Of a DNA stretch of 64,000 nt, positions 53,002-63,857 are shown in pieces (within the stretch, counting starts at the first letter, position 1; each line of letters starts with the position of its first letter). The position numbers and the translations under genes were made by a program. The stretch is from contig NZ_JBMNUS010000007.1 of NCBI RefSeq assembly GCF_050946405.1, positions 1 to 64,000 on the forward strand, in the 5' to 3' direction. This stretch comes from Pseudochelatococcus sp050946405 (GTDB taxonomy: Bacteria > Pseudomonadota > Alphaproteobacteria > Rhizobiales > Beijerinckiaceae). The notes under the pieces are model-generated. The model saw only the letters and a program-made list of their open reading frames with translations, was not told where the DNA came from and did not search any database.

Positions 53002-53396
53002 GCTTCTTCAAACTGTTCACCCGCCGCTCGTCCGCGCCGGTCGCGCGCGAACGGCTGCAAATCCTGCTCGCGCACGAGCGCATCTCGACCGGGCAATCCG
53101 ATCTCGTCGCCGTGCTGCGCGAGGAAATCCTCGCCGTCATCGCCAAGCACATCCATGTCGACAGCGACAAGGTGAAGGTGACGATGGACCGCGGCGACGC
53201 CGTATCGACCCTCGAAGTCGACATCGAACTGCCGTCGCATATCGCGCCGCCGAACGCCGAGGCAGCCGACGGCAAGGGGATCGATAACAAGGGGATCGAC
53301 GGCAAGGCGGCGAGCGCATCCGCCGTCAAGAACGCGCCCGCCGCAAAGCCCGCCAAGGCGGCCTCCGGCACCCTGCCGCGCTCCGCCAGCGCCTGA
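52998..53396 (+). CDS. minE: Cell-division topological factor MinE, with long C-terminal tail
   Basis: 132 residues. The anti-MinCD helix (A-R-E-R-L-Q-I-L-L-A-H-E-R) and the topological-specificity domain (L-R-E-E-I-L-A-V-I-A-K-H-I, S-T-L-E-V-D-I-E-L-P) end at about residue 77, the normal MinE length. The remaining 50 residues are an Ala/Lys-rich tail containing three near-repeats of D-G/N-K-G-I-D, probably disordered. ATGA overlap couples it to minD. Confidence 0.95.
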   Translation: MSFFKLFTRRSSAPVARERLQILLAHERISTGQSDLVAVLREEILAVIAKHIHVDSDKVKVTMDRGDAVSTLEVDIELPSHIAPPNAEAADGKGIDNKGIDGKAASASAVKNAPAAKPAKAASGTLPRSASA

Positions 53397-53469
53397 GGCG
53401 GCGGCGGCCCCGCCGCGCAAGACCTTTCACCGGAAAAGTATTTTATCGCGCCGGACGCGCCCTCCCCCC

Positions 53470-53499
53470 CTTGTTGTTGCGCACCTGCAACACTTACAT
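53470..53499 (+). promoter_or_regulatory. Candidate heat-shock (RpoH) promoter of clpB
   Basis: CTTGTTG at 53470-53476 and CTTACAT at 53493-53499, 16 bases apart, resemble the CTTG / C-x-T-A-T halves of alphaproteobacterial RpoH promoters. They lie about 175 bp upstream of clpB, a classic RpoH target. Match by eye only. Confidence 0.35.
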
Positions 53500-53675
53500 G
53501 AGCCGCATGACCGGTTGACGCCGATCAGTGACTTCATCACCCTGCGGCTGCCAACTGGGGCTGCTCGGAGATACGGACCATTCGATGCGGGACGCCTTTC
53601 CGGGCCGACCGGCCGGCGGAGCCTTCACGCTCCCCGCCCGTGTGACGGAAGGCGTTGCCGAAGGGAGCGCGACTG

Positions 53676-56306
<2,631 letters not shown>

Positions 56307-56342
56307 TCGCGCTGATCGCGCCATGTCGATCGCATCATGACG

Positions 56343-56379
56343 AAACCGGGAAGCGCTCGCCGCTTCCCGGTTTTCCTTT
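56343..56379. terminator. Intrinsic terminator after clpB, usable in both directions
   Basis: AAACCGGGAAGCG, loop CTCGC, CGCTTCCCGGTTTT, then CCTTT. The 13-bp stem with flanking A and T runs sits between convergent clpB and the CobW-type gene. Confidence 0.88.
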
Positions 56380-56386
56380 CAAGAGC

Positions 56387-57655
56387 TTAAGCCGCGTCGG
56401 ACTGGCCCCAGCGCGGGAAGGGGTCCGGCAGATCGCCGTAGCGGGAAGGCTCGAAGGCCGCCCCGTTCGCGGGGCCGACGAGGCATTCGTCGAGAGCGGC
56501 GCGGATGGCCGCCTCGTCCATGCCGGTGCCGATGAAGACGAGTTCCTGCCGCCGGTCGCCCCAGATGCGATCCCAATGGCGGCGGAAGTTCTCGCGCCAT
56601 TCGGGATGATCGGGCCAGTGCTGCTTCGGGATCGCCGCCCACCAGTAGCCCATGGCGGAGACGCGCGCCACCGCGCCCGCGAGCGAGAACTCGCCCACCC
56701 AGCGCGGACGGGTGGCGAGCCAGAAATGCCCCTTGGCGCGGATCAGGCCCGGCCAGGTGCGGTTGATGAAGGCATTGAACCTTTCCGGGTGGAACGGACG
56801 GCGCGCGCGGTAGACGAAACTGCCGATGCCGTATTCCTCCGTCTCGGGCACATGATCGGCAAAGCCGTAAAGCTCCTTGAACCACAGCGGATGCGTCTCG
56901 GCCTTTTCCTCGCTGAACAGGCCGGTATCCAGCACGTCGGCGAGCGATACGCGGCCGAAATCGGTTTCCACCAGCCGCGCGTCGGCGTTGAGCGCCTTCA
57001 CCACGCTGCGCACCAGCGCAAGCTGCTCGGGGGCGATGTCCGACGCCTTGTTGAGCACCACGACATCCGCGAATTCGATCTGCTCCACCAGCAGGTCGAC
57101 GATGGTGCGCTCGTCCGCGTCGCCGTTGCTTTCGCCACGATCGCGCAGGAAATCGTTGGAGCCGTAATCGCGCAGCAGATTCGCGGCGTCCACCACCGTC
57201 ACCATCGTGTCGAGGCGGGCGATATCGGAAAGGCTTTCGCCGTCCTCGTCGCGAAACGAGAACGTGCTGGCGACCGGCAGCGGCTCGGCGATGCCGGTGC
57301 CCTCGATCAGCAGGTAGTCGAAGCGCCCTTCGTCGGCGAGACGGCGCACTTCAGCCAGCAGGTCGTCGCGCAGGGTGCAGCAGATGCACCCGTTCGTCAT
57401 CTCGACGAGCTTCTCCTCCGTGCGCGACAGGTTGCCGCCGCCCTCGCGCACCAGATCGGCGTCGATGTTCACCTCGCTCATGTCGTTGACGATCACCGCG
57501 ACGCGCCGGCCCTCGCGGTTGTTCAGGATATGGTTCAGCAGCGTGGTCTTGCCCGCGCCCAGAAACCCCGACAGAACGGTCACGGGAAGCCGTGCGTCGC
57601 GCGGCGTGTCTTGCAGCAGCGGCGTGTCTTGCAGCAGCGGCGTGTCTTGCAACAT
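56387..57655 (-). CDS. CobW/COG0523 GTPase, probable Zur-regulated zinc chaperone
   Basis: 422 residues, of the larger YciC/ZigA-like type. The P-loop is G-F-L-G-A-G-K-T-T; the metal motif is G-C-I-C-C-T-L-R; E-G-T-G-I-A-E-P and V-L-N-K-A-S follow. The CobW C-terminal domain (about 285-400) has W-F-K-E-L-Y-G and G-H-F-W-L-A-T-R. There is no His-rich loop. The first 18 residues are L-Q-D-T-P repeated three times from an 18-bp DNA repeat; an internal start is not obvious, so the repeats may be translated. The upstream 17-bp palindrome looks like a Zur site, which fits induction in zinc shortage. Confidence 0.9.
   Translation of the reverse strand: MLQDTPLLQDTPLLQDTPRDARLPVTVLSGFLGAGKTTLLNHILNNREGRRVAVIVNDMSEVNIDADLVREGGGNLSRTEEKLVEMTNGCICCTLRDDLLAEVRRLADEGRFDYLLIEGTGIAEPLPVASTFSFRDEDGESLSDIARLDTMVTVVDAANLLRDYGSNDFLRDRGESNGDADERTIVDLLVEQIEFADVVVLNKASDIAPEQLALVRSVVKALNADARLVETDFGRVSLADVLDTGLFSEEKAETHPLWFKELYGFADHVPETEEYGIGSFVYRARRPFHPERFNAFINRTWPGLIRAKGHFWLATRPRWVGEFSLAGAVARVSAMGYWWAAIPKQHWPDHPEWRENFRRHWDRIWGDRRQELVFIGTGMDEAAIRAALDECLVGPANGAAFEPSRYGDLPDPFPRWGQSDAA
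57603..57653 (-). repeat. 18-bp tandem repeat coding for the GTPase N-terminus
   Basis: GGCGTGTCTTGCAGCAGC occurs at 57603-57620 and 57621-57638, with a third, partial copy at 57639-57653 next to the start codon. Eighteen bases keep the frame, so gain or loss of a unit would only lengthen or shorten the L-Q-D-T-P-L peptide. Confidence 0.85.
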
Positions 57656-57671
57656 CGTTACCTCTTATGAA

Positions 57672-57688
57672 ATGTTATACTATTGCAT
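57672..57688. promoter_or_regulatory. Zur-like palindrome upstream of the CobW-family GTPase
   Basis: ATGTTATAC and TATTGCAT form a 17-bp palindrome with two mismatched positions, 17 bp before the start codon. It closely follows the alphaproteobacterial Zur consensus (T-G-T-T-A-T-A-N-T-A-T-A-A-C-A). COG0523 genes are common Zur targets. It also lies in the upstream region of the divergent hydrolase gene, about 200 bp away. Confidence 0.6.
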
Positions 57689-57886
57689 AATTTAATCCTT
57701 CCATATCCACGCCGTCAATCCGGCTCGCACCATTCCTTCAATGGCAATCCCGGCAGAGGCAATCCTGCGGGCGATCCTGCTCAAGGCGGTTCTGCGGATT
57801 TCCCCATAGGCGCGCGCGATGATCCGTGCGATGTGCTGAATGCGGGACAGTCACCGGAAACCGACACGTCAATCACGGATATCGAC

Positions 57887-58975
57887 ATGCCTTTCACGGA
57901 CAACAATCAGGCCGACGCCCTGGTGCAGATCGGCCGCTCGGGAACGCTCGGACGCATCCATCTCAACCGCCCCAAGGCGCTCAACAGCCTGACGCTCGAC
58001 ATGGTGCGCCTCATCGCCGGCGCGCTCGACCGTTTCGAGACCGACGCGCAGGTCGCGGCCGTGCTCATCACGGGCGAGGGCGAGCGCGCCTTCTGCGCCG
58101 GCGGCGACATCCGCGCCCTCTATGACGGCGGACCGGAGAACAGCGCGGCGGGCCGCCTGTTCTGGCGCGAGGAATATGTCGTCAACGCGCGCATCCGGCG
58201 CTACGCGAAACCGTATGTCGCCTTGATGGACGGGATCGTGATGGGCGGCGGCGTCGGGGTGTCGGCGCACGGCAGCCACCGCGTCGTGACCGACCGCACG
58301 CGGCTCGCCATGCCGGAGACCGGCATCGGCTTCTTCCCCGACGTCGGCGGCACCTGGCTGCTGTCGCGCGGGCGGGCCGGCGCGGGGCGCAGCGAGATCG
58401 GCACCTATCTCGCGCTCACCGGCGAGCAGATCGGCGGCGCGGACGCCATTCACGCCGGCCTCGCCGATCATTTCGTGCCGGCCGGCGGCTTGCCCACGCT
58501 TGTCGAGCGCCTCTCCGCCCTCCCCGCCTCGGCGGACGCCGCCGTCGTCGCGCAAGTCATCGAGACCGTGACGGCGCCGGCCGAACCCGGCCCGGTGGAG
58601 CGGAACGCGGCCACGATCGATGCTGCTTTCGCCTTCGACACCGTGGAAGAGATCTTCGCCGCCCTCGCGGCATCGGGCGACGACTTCGCGCGGAAGACGC
58701 TGGCGACCCTGCAAACGCGCTCGCCCACCAGTCTCAAGCTGGCGCTCCGGTTGCTGCGCCTCGCGCGCGAGGACGCAACCCTCGAACAGACGCTCGAGCG
58801 CGAATACGCGGCCGGCGCGGCGGTGCTCGCCGGCCGGGACTTCTACGAGGGCGTGCGCGCCGCCATCATCGACAAGGACCGCAACCCGCAATGGCAGCCC
58901 GCAACCCTCGACGCCGTGGCTGACAGCGACCTCGACCGCTATTTCGCGCCGGCGCCCGAGCGGGTGTTCGCCTGA
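57887..58975 (+). CDS. 3-Hydroxyisobutyryl-CoA hydrolase (enoyl-CoA hydratase family)
   Basis: 362 residues, crotonase fold; it hydrolyses 3-hydroxyisobutyryl-CoA in valine breakdown. L-N-R-P-K-A-L-N-S-L, the oxyanion loop A-F-C-A-G-G-D-I-R-A-L-Y, G-I-V-M-G-G-G-V-G and A-M-P-E-T-G-I-G-F-F-P-D-V-G-G are characteristic of this subfamily rather than of ordinary hydratases. The ATG at 57887 begins the conserved part. No other valine-pathway gene is adjacent. Confidence 0.9.
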   Translation: MPFTDNNQADALVQIGRSGTLGRIHLNRPKALNSLTLDMVRLIAGALDRFETDAQVAAVLITGEGERAFCAGGDIRALYDGGPENSAAGRLFWREEYVVNARIRRYAKPYVALMDGIVMGGGVGVSAHGSHRVVTDRTRLAMPETGIGFFPDVGGTWLLSRGRAGAGRSEIGTYLALTGEQIGGADAIHAGLADHFVPAGGLPTLVERLSALPASADAAVVAQVIETVTAPAEPGPVERNAATIDAAFAFDTVEEIFAALAASGDDFARKTLATLQTRSPTSLKLALRLLRLAREDATLEQTLEREYAAGAAVLAGRDFYEGVRAAIIDKDRNPQWQPATLDAVADSDLDRYFAPAPERVFA

Positions 58976-59138
58976 GCGAAAGCATGCCGGACCGGCGGAC
59001 AATCGCTTCTTGCCCGTCGGGGATTTCGGGAGCATTGTCGTCGGCCTTGTGATTCCATACAGATGATTCCATCCGGTCGCGGTCGCCTTGCGGCATGGGC
59101 CGGGCGCCCCTTCCGGCAGCGTTTTCAGGATCGACAGC

Positions 59139-59897
59139 ATGCCGCAGGACGGCCTGTTCTTGCTTGCGGCGGGTGTCGCCGCGTTTCTGGTCGGGCTGTC
59201 GAAGGGCGGCCTGCCGCTGATCGGCATGTTGTCCGTGCCCCTGCTGGCGCTGACCATACCGGCGTTTCAGGCGGCGACGCTGCTGTTGCCGGTCTTCGTC
59301 TTCGCGGACGTGATCAGCATCTGGCTCTACCGCCGCCATTTCAGCCGCCGCAATCTCGCGATCCTGGTGCCCGCCGGCCTGCTCGGCGTCCTGATCGGGT
59401 TCATGACCGTCGCCGTGATCCCGGACGCCGCCGTGGCGCTGCTCGTGGGCGCGGTCGGCCTGGTGTTTTCGATGAACGCATGGCGCAAGCGGGGCGTCCA
59501 ACTGCCGCCGCGTCCGGCGGACGTGCCGCGCGGCCTGCTGTGGGGCGCCGCCGCCGGCTTCACCAGCTTCCTGTCTCACGCCGGCGGCCCGCCCTACCAG
59601 ATCTACGTGCTGCCGCAAAAGCTCGACAAGCTCACCTTCGTCGGCACGACCACCATCGTCTTTGCCGCGATCAACGCCGCCAAGGTCGTTCCGTTCCAGG
59701 TACTGTCACCGCTGACAGGGGATCAGTGGCGGATGGTGGCCGGCCTGCTGCCCGTCGCCGCTCTCGGCGCGCTCACCGGCCGGCGCGCGCTGAACGTCAT
59801 CCCGGAAAGGACGTTCTACGCCCTTGTCGAGGCAGGGCTGTTCATCGTCTCGCTGATGCTCTGCTACACCGCGATCAGGGAGTTTTCCGGCGGATAG
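59139..59897 (+). CDS. TauE/SafE-family sulfite/anion exporter
   Basis: 252 residues, seven or eight hydrophobic helices. F-L-V-G-L-S-K-G-G-L-P near the start and L-S-H-A-G-G-P-P in the middle are the duplicated family motifs. Members export sulfite, sulfoacetate or similar organic anions across the inner membrane; substrate is unknown. AGGA lies 8 bases before the ATG at 59139. The stop codon runs directly into the 103-bp repeat array. Confidence 0.9.
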   Translation: MPQDGLFLLAAGVAAFLVGLSKGGLPLIGMLSVPLLALTIPAFQAATLLLPVFVFADVISIWLYRRHFSRRNLAILVPAGLLGVLIGFMTVAVIPDAAVALLVGAVGLVFSMNAWRKRGVQLPPRPADVPRGLLWGAAAGFTSFLSHAGGPPYQIYVLPQKLDKLTFVGTTTIVFAAINAAKVVPFQVLSPLTGDQWRMVAGLLPVAALGALTGRRALNVIPERTFYALVEAGLFIVSLMLCYTAIREFSGG

Positions 59898-60125
59898 AGC
59901 GGCGTGCATTCAAGCGGAATCGTCACGCCGCTCTAAATTCCATATTTTACCGCAACTTGCGTTCAAATCGATCAATCGACTTGAACGCAAACTGCTCTGG
60001 AGCGGCGTGCATTCAAGCAAAATCGTCACGCCGCTCTAAATTCTATATTTTACCGCAACTTGCGTTCAAATCGATGGATCGATTTGAACGCAAACTGCTC
60101 TGGAGCGGCGTGCATTCAAGCGGAA
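59897..60125 (+). repeat. Tandem 103-bp repeats with two hairpins each (family A)
   Basis: Units at 59897-59999 and 60000-60102 are nearly identical, and 60103-60125 begins a third. Each unit has a first hairpin (GAGCGGCGTG pairing with CACGCCGCTC over a 17-base loop) and a second (TTGCGTTCAA pairing with TTGAACGCAA), joined by CTCTAAATTCCATATTTTACC. The loop centres vary (CGATCAATCG, CGATGGATCG) while stems are kept. Another copy is at 38193-38290 and a fragment at 16533-16551. This is REP/BIME-like intergenic DNA. Confidence 0.9.
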
Positions 60126-60138
60126 ACGCGGCGTCCCG

Positions 60139-60495
60139 TCAGAAAACCACCTTGCCGGGCGCGACCGCCGAGCGGGGGCTGAGCAGCACGACATTGCCTT
60201 CCGCGTTCTGCGCGCCCAGAATCAGCACCTGCGACTGGAAACCGGCGATGTTGCGCGGCGGGAAGTTGGCGACGCACGCCACCTGCGTGCCGACGAGATC
60301 CTCGGCGGCATAGCTCGTGATCTGCGCGCTCGACCAGCGGATGCCGAGATCGCCCAGATCGACGGCGACCTTGTAGGAGGGATTGCGCGCGCGGGGAAAC
60401 GGCTGCACCTCGACGATCCGCCCGACGCGAATGTCGAGCCTGGCGAAATCGTCGTATGTCACCTCGGCCTTCGCCGGCTGCGCCGTCTCCGTCAT
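60139..60495 (-). CDS. csaA: CsaA-like tRNA-binding protein
   Basis: 118 residues, a single OB-fold. It begins around Y-D-D-F-A-R-L-D-I-R-V-G-R-I-V-E-V-Q-P-F, with W-S-S-A-Q-I-T and V-A-C-V-A-N-F-P-P-R-N-I-A-G in the middle and E-G-N-V-V-L-L-S-P at the end, as in CsaA and the C-terminus of MetRS. It dimerises and binds tRNA; a chaperone role has been proposed for CsaA. It stands alone between the repeat array and the efflux operon. Confidence 0.92.
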   Translation of the reverse strand: MTETAQPAKAEVTYDDFARLDIRVGRIVEVQPFPRARNPSYKVAVDLGDLGIRWSSAQITSYAAEDLVGTQVACVANFPPRNIAGFQSQVLILGAQNAEGNVVLLSPRSAVAPGKVVF

Positions 60496-60548
60496 TCCAT
60501 CCCCCGGACCGATTCATCGCGAAAACATGGAGCATAGCCATGTTTCGC

Positions 60549-60620
60549 CAAAACGCAAAAATCCTCCATCTTCCTGATTTGCCGCATTTTCTTCATGCAA
60601 GGCGACCCCCAGGCAAAAAC
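60549..60620 (+). repeat. Dispersed ~80-bp repeat (family B), copy 3
   Basis: AAAACGCAAAAATCCTCC, TCTTCCTGATTTG, TTTCTTCATGCAAGGCG and CAGGCAAAAAC match copies at 38121-38203 and 39401-39478 in order, with a shortened end. It is the most diverged copy. Confidence 0.5.
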
Positions 60621-60649
60621 AGACCCCGGCAGCCTGCGCCACCGGGGTC
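60613..60649 (-). terminator. Intrinsic terminator of the second RND efflux operon
   Basis: On the minus strand GACCCCGG and CCGGGGTC form an 8-bp stem (60649-60622), followed by TGTTTTTGCC, a short U-tract. It lies 45 bases after the permease stop codon. Confidence 0.75.
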
Positions 60650-60651
60650 AT

Positions 60652-60686
60652 AAATCCTGGACGATCGCCAAATCCTGGACGATCGC
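60652..60686. repeat. 18-bp direct repeat between the terminator and the permease stop
   Basis: AAATCCTGGACGATCGCC at 60652-60669 is followed by a second copy at 60670-60686. Purpose unknown. Confidence 0.75.
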
Positions 60687-60693
60687 AACGCAA

Positions 60694-63600
60694 TCACTCG
60701 GCCGGCGCGGGCTCCGTGTGGCCCTCGCCGGCGCCCGGAGCGCCCTCCTGTTTCCGGCCTCCGCCGAACAGGCGCATGACGCCCACAAAAAACACCGGCA
60801 CGAAGAAGATGGCGAGGACGGTGGCCGAAATCATACCGCCCATCACGCCCGTGCCGATGGCCTGCTGGCTACCGGCGCTCGCGCCCGAGGCGATGGCGAG
60901 CGGCAGCACGCCGAGCGTGAAGGCGATGGACGTCATGAGGATCGGCCGGAAGCGCAGATGCGCCGCCTCCAGCGTCGAATCCACCAGTGACCGGCCTTCC
61001 GCATAGAGGTCCTTGGCGAATTCCACGATCAGAATGGCGTTCTTCGCCGACAGGCCGATGATGGCGATGAGGCCGACCTTGAAGTACACGTCGTTGGGCA
61101 TGTCGCGCAGCAGCACCGCCGCGACGGAACCGATCACGCCGAGCGGCACCACCAGCATCACCGCAAACGGAATCGACCAGCTCTCATAAAGCGCGGCGAG
61201 GAACAGGAACACCACGAGGCAGCTCAGCGCCAGCAGGAACGGCACCTGCGAGCCGGACTGGATTTCCTGCAACGATTGCCCCGTCCATTCGTAACCGAAG
61301 CCGTCCGGCAACTCGCCCGCCAGCCGCTGCATCTCGGTGATGGCGTCGCCGGAGGAGAAGCCCGGCGCGGCCTCGCCCGCGATGCGTATCGACGGATAGC
61401 CGTTGTAGCCGACGACCATCGCCGGCCCCTTCTTCCACTCCGCGGAGGCGAAGGAGGAAAGAGGCACCATGCCGCCGCCGGCGTTGCGCACGTTGATGGC
61501 CAGCAGGTCGGAGAGCTGCTTGCGCCTGTCCTGATCGGCCTGCACCGTCACCCGCTGCATGCGGCCCACGTTGGGGAAGTCGTTGACGTAGGACGAGCCG
61601 AGATTGGTCGAGATGGCGTGATTGATGTCGGCGAAGGTCACGCCGAACGTGTTCGCCTTCTCGCGGTCGATGGTGATGCTCACCTGCGCCGCATCCGGCA
61701 GGCCCTCGATGCGCAGGCCGGTGAGCACCGGGCTCTTCGCCGCCGCCGCCATGAGCTGATCGCGCGCGCCGGCAAGCGCCTCCTGCCCCAGCCCGCCGCG
61801 GTCCTGAAGGCGGAACGAGAAGCCGCTCGCGGTGCCCAGGCCCTGAATGGGCGGCGGCGACAGGGCGAAGGCGATCGCGTCGCGCAGGCCGAACATCTGC
61901 ATGTTCGCCCGCATCGCGATTTCCGCCGCCGAATTGCCCGGCCCGCGTTCCGACCAGTCCTTCAGCGTGGCGAAAGCCAGCGCCGCGTTCTGCCCGGCGC
62001 CGTCGAAGCTGAAGCCGTTGATCATGACGAGGTTCTCGACCGCGTCTTCCCTGGCGAAGATGCCCTCGACGGTTTCGATGACCTCGCGCATGCGGTTGCT
62101 CGTCGCTTCCGGCGGCCCCTGCATGCTGACGATGATGTAGCCCTGGTCCTCGTTCGGCAGGAACGCCGACGGCAGCTTGACGAACAGGTAGCCCAGGCCC
62201 CCGACCAGGATCAGATAGACGAGCATCACCCGCACGACCCGGCGCACGAGAAAGCCGACGATCCCCGTGTAACCATGCGTGAGGCGATCGAACGTGCGGT
62301 TGAACCAGCCGAAGAAGCCGCGCTTCTCATCGTGGTGGCCCTTCGGCACCTGCTTGAGGAAGCTTGCGCACAGCGCCGGCGTCAGCGACAGCGCCAGCAG
62401 CGCCGAGAACAGGATCGACACCACCATGGTGAGACTGAACTGGCGATAGATGACGCCGACCGCGCCGGGGAAGAAGGCCATCGGCACGAACACCGCCGTG
62501 AGCACCAGCGTGATGCCGATGATCGCACCGGTGATCTGCTTCATCGCCTTGCGGGTCGCCTCGCGCGGCGGCAGCCCTTCCTCCGACATGATGCGCTCGA
62601 CGTTCTCCACCACGACGATGGCGTCGTCGACGAGAATGCCGATGGCGAGCACCATGGCGAACATGGTCAGCACGTTGATGGAGAAGCCCGTCACCAGCAT
62701 GATGGCGCAGGTGCCCAGCAACGCGATCGGCACGACGATGATCGGGATGAGCGTGTAGCGGAAGTTCTGGAGGAACAGGAACATCACCACGAACACGAGC
62801 CCAACCGCCTCGAGCAGCGTGTGGAACACCTTCTCGATGGAGACGGCGACGAAAGGCGCGGTGTCGTAGGGAATGTCCCACTTGAGGTTGGCGGGGAAGA
62901 ACTGCGCCAGCTCCGTCATGCGCGCGTGGATCGCCTCCGACGTGGCGAGCGCGTTGGCGGTCGAGGTCAGCTGCACGCCGATGGCGGCGCTCGGCTTGCC
63001 GTTCAGACGCGAGGTGACGTTGTAATCCTCGCCTCCCACCTCGACGCGCGCGACGTCGCGCAGACGCACGGACGAACCGTCCGGGTTGGCGCGCAGCACG
63101 ATGGCGCCGAACTCCTCCGGCGAGGTCAACTGCCCCGTCACGAGAACGGTGGCGGAGATCGTCTGGTCGATGGGGTTGGGCTGCGCGCCGATGCGCCCGG
63201 CCGCCACCTGCGCGTTCTGCGCCTGGATCGCGGTCGTGATGTCGCTCGTCGTGAGCTTGAGCCCGATCATCTTCTCGGGATCGATCCAGATGCGCATCGC
63301 CCGCTCGGCGGCGAAGAGCTGCGCCTTGCCGACGCCCGGCACGCGGCGGATCTCGCTCAGCACGTTGCGGGTGAGGAAGTCGCCGAGGCCGATGGCGTCC
63401 GTCGTGCCGTCGACGGAGGTCAGCGTGATGACGAGGAGGAAGCCGGCCCCCGCCTCCTCGACGTTGATGCCCTGCTGGGAAACGGCCTGCGGCAGGCGCG
63501 GCTCGACACGGCGCACCCTGTTCTGCACCTCGGTCGAGGCGAAGTTGACGTCCGTGCCCGGCTGGAAGGTCGCCGTGATCTCGACGCTGCCGTTGCTGTC

Positions 63601-63846
63601 GGAAGTCGACTCGAAATAGAGAAGACCCTGAACGCCGTTCAGTTCTTCCTCGATCAGCCGCGTGACGCTCTGGTAGATCTCGTTGGGCGACGCACCCGGA
63701 TAGGCAGTCGTGATCGAGATCTGCGGCGGGGCGACGTTGGGATATTGCGCGATCGGCAGCAGCGGAATGGCGAGCGCGCCGGCGAGAACGAGGAAGATCG
63801 CCACGACCCAGGCGAAGACCGGGCGATCGATGAAGAAACTGGGCAT
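60694..63846 (-). CDS. RND multidrug efflux permease, AcrB-like
   Basis: 1050 residues, the AcrB/MexB length. It begins M-P-S-F-F-I-D-R-P-V-F-A-W-V-V-A-I, then two periplasmic loops and twelve membrane helices. TM4 has G-I-L-V-D-D-A-I-V-V-V-E-N with the proton-relay Asp pair; A-I-G-F-T-like TM10-12 segments include G-L-S-A-K-N-A-I-L-I-V-E-F. More AcrB-like than the pump at 5124-8195. The adaptor gene ends 11 bp upstream, leaving a GGAG ribosome site before this ATG. No channel gene follows, as a terminator comes next. Confidence 0.95.
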   Translation of the reverse strand: MPSFFIDRPVFAWVVAIFLVLAGALAIPLLPIAQYPNVAPPQISITTAYPGASPNEIYQSVTRLIEEELNGVQGLLYFESTSDSNGSVEITATFQPGTDVNFASTEVQNRVRRVEPRLPQAVSQQGINVEEAGAGFLLVITLTSVDGTTDAIGLGDFLTRNVLSEIRRVPGVGKAQLFAAERAMRIWIDPEKMIGLKLTTSDITTAIQAQNAQVAAGRIGAQPNPIDQTISATVLVTGQLTSPEEFGAIVLRANPDGSSVRLRDVARVEVGGEDYNVTSRLNGKPSAAIGVQLTSTANALATSEAIHARMTELAQFFPANLKWDIPYDTAPFVAVSIEKVFHTLLEAVGLVFVVMFLFLQNFRYTLIPIIVVPIALLGTCAIMLVTGFSINVLTMFAMVLAIGILVDDAIVVVENVERIMSEEGLPPREATRKAMKQITGAIIGITLVLTAVFVPMAFFPGAVGVIYRQFSLTMVVSILFSALLALSLTPALCASFLKQVPKGHHDEKRGFFGWFNRTFDRLTHGYTGIVGFLVRRVVRVMLVYLILVGGLGYLFVKLPSAFLPNEDQGYIIVSMQGPPEATSNRMREVIETVEGIFAREDAVENLVMINGFSFDGAGQNAALAFATLKDWSERGPGNSAAEIAMRANMQMFGLRDAIAFALSPPPIQGLGTASGFSFRLQDRGGLGQEALAGARDQLMAAAAKSPVLTGLRIEGLPDAAQVSITIDREKANTFGVTFADINHAISTNLGSSYVNDFPNVGRMQRVTVQADQDRRKQLSDLLAINVRNAGGGMVPLSSFASAEWKKGPAMVVGYNGYPSIRIAGEAAPGFSSGDAITEMQRLAGELPDGFGYEWTGQSLQEIQSGSQVPFLLALSCLVVFLFLAALYESWSIPFAVMLVVPLGVIGSVAAVLLRDMPNDVYFKVGLIAIIGLSAKNAILIVEFAKDLYAEGRSLVDSTLEAAHLRFRPILMTSIAFTLGVLPLAIASGASAGSQQAIGTGVMGGMISATVLAIFFVPVFFVGVMRLFGGGRKQEGAPGAGEGHTEPAPAE

Positions 63847-63857
63847 GCCGGTGCTCC

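Noticed and set aside
59897..60125. Possible CRISPR array
   Set aside because: Units are 103 bp, directly abutting, with no unique spacers and internal hairpins; no cas genes are present.
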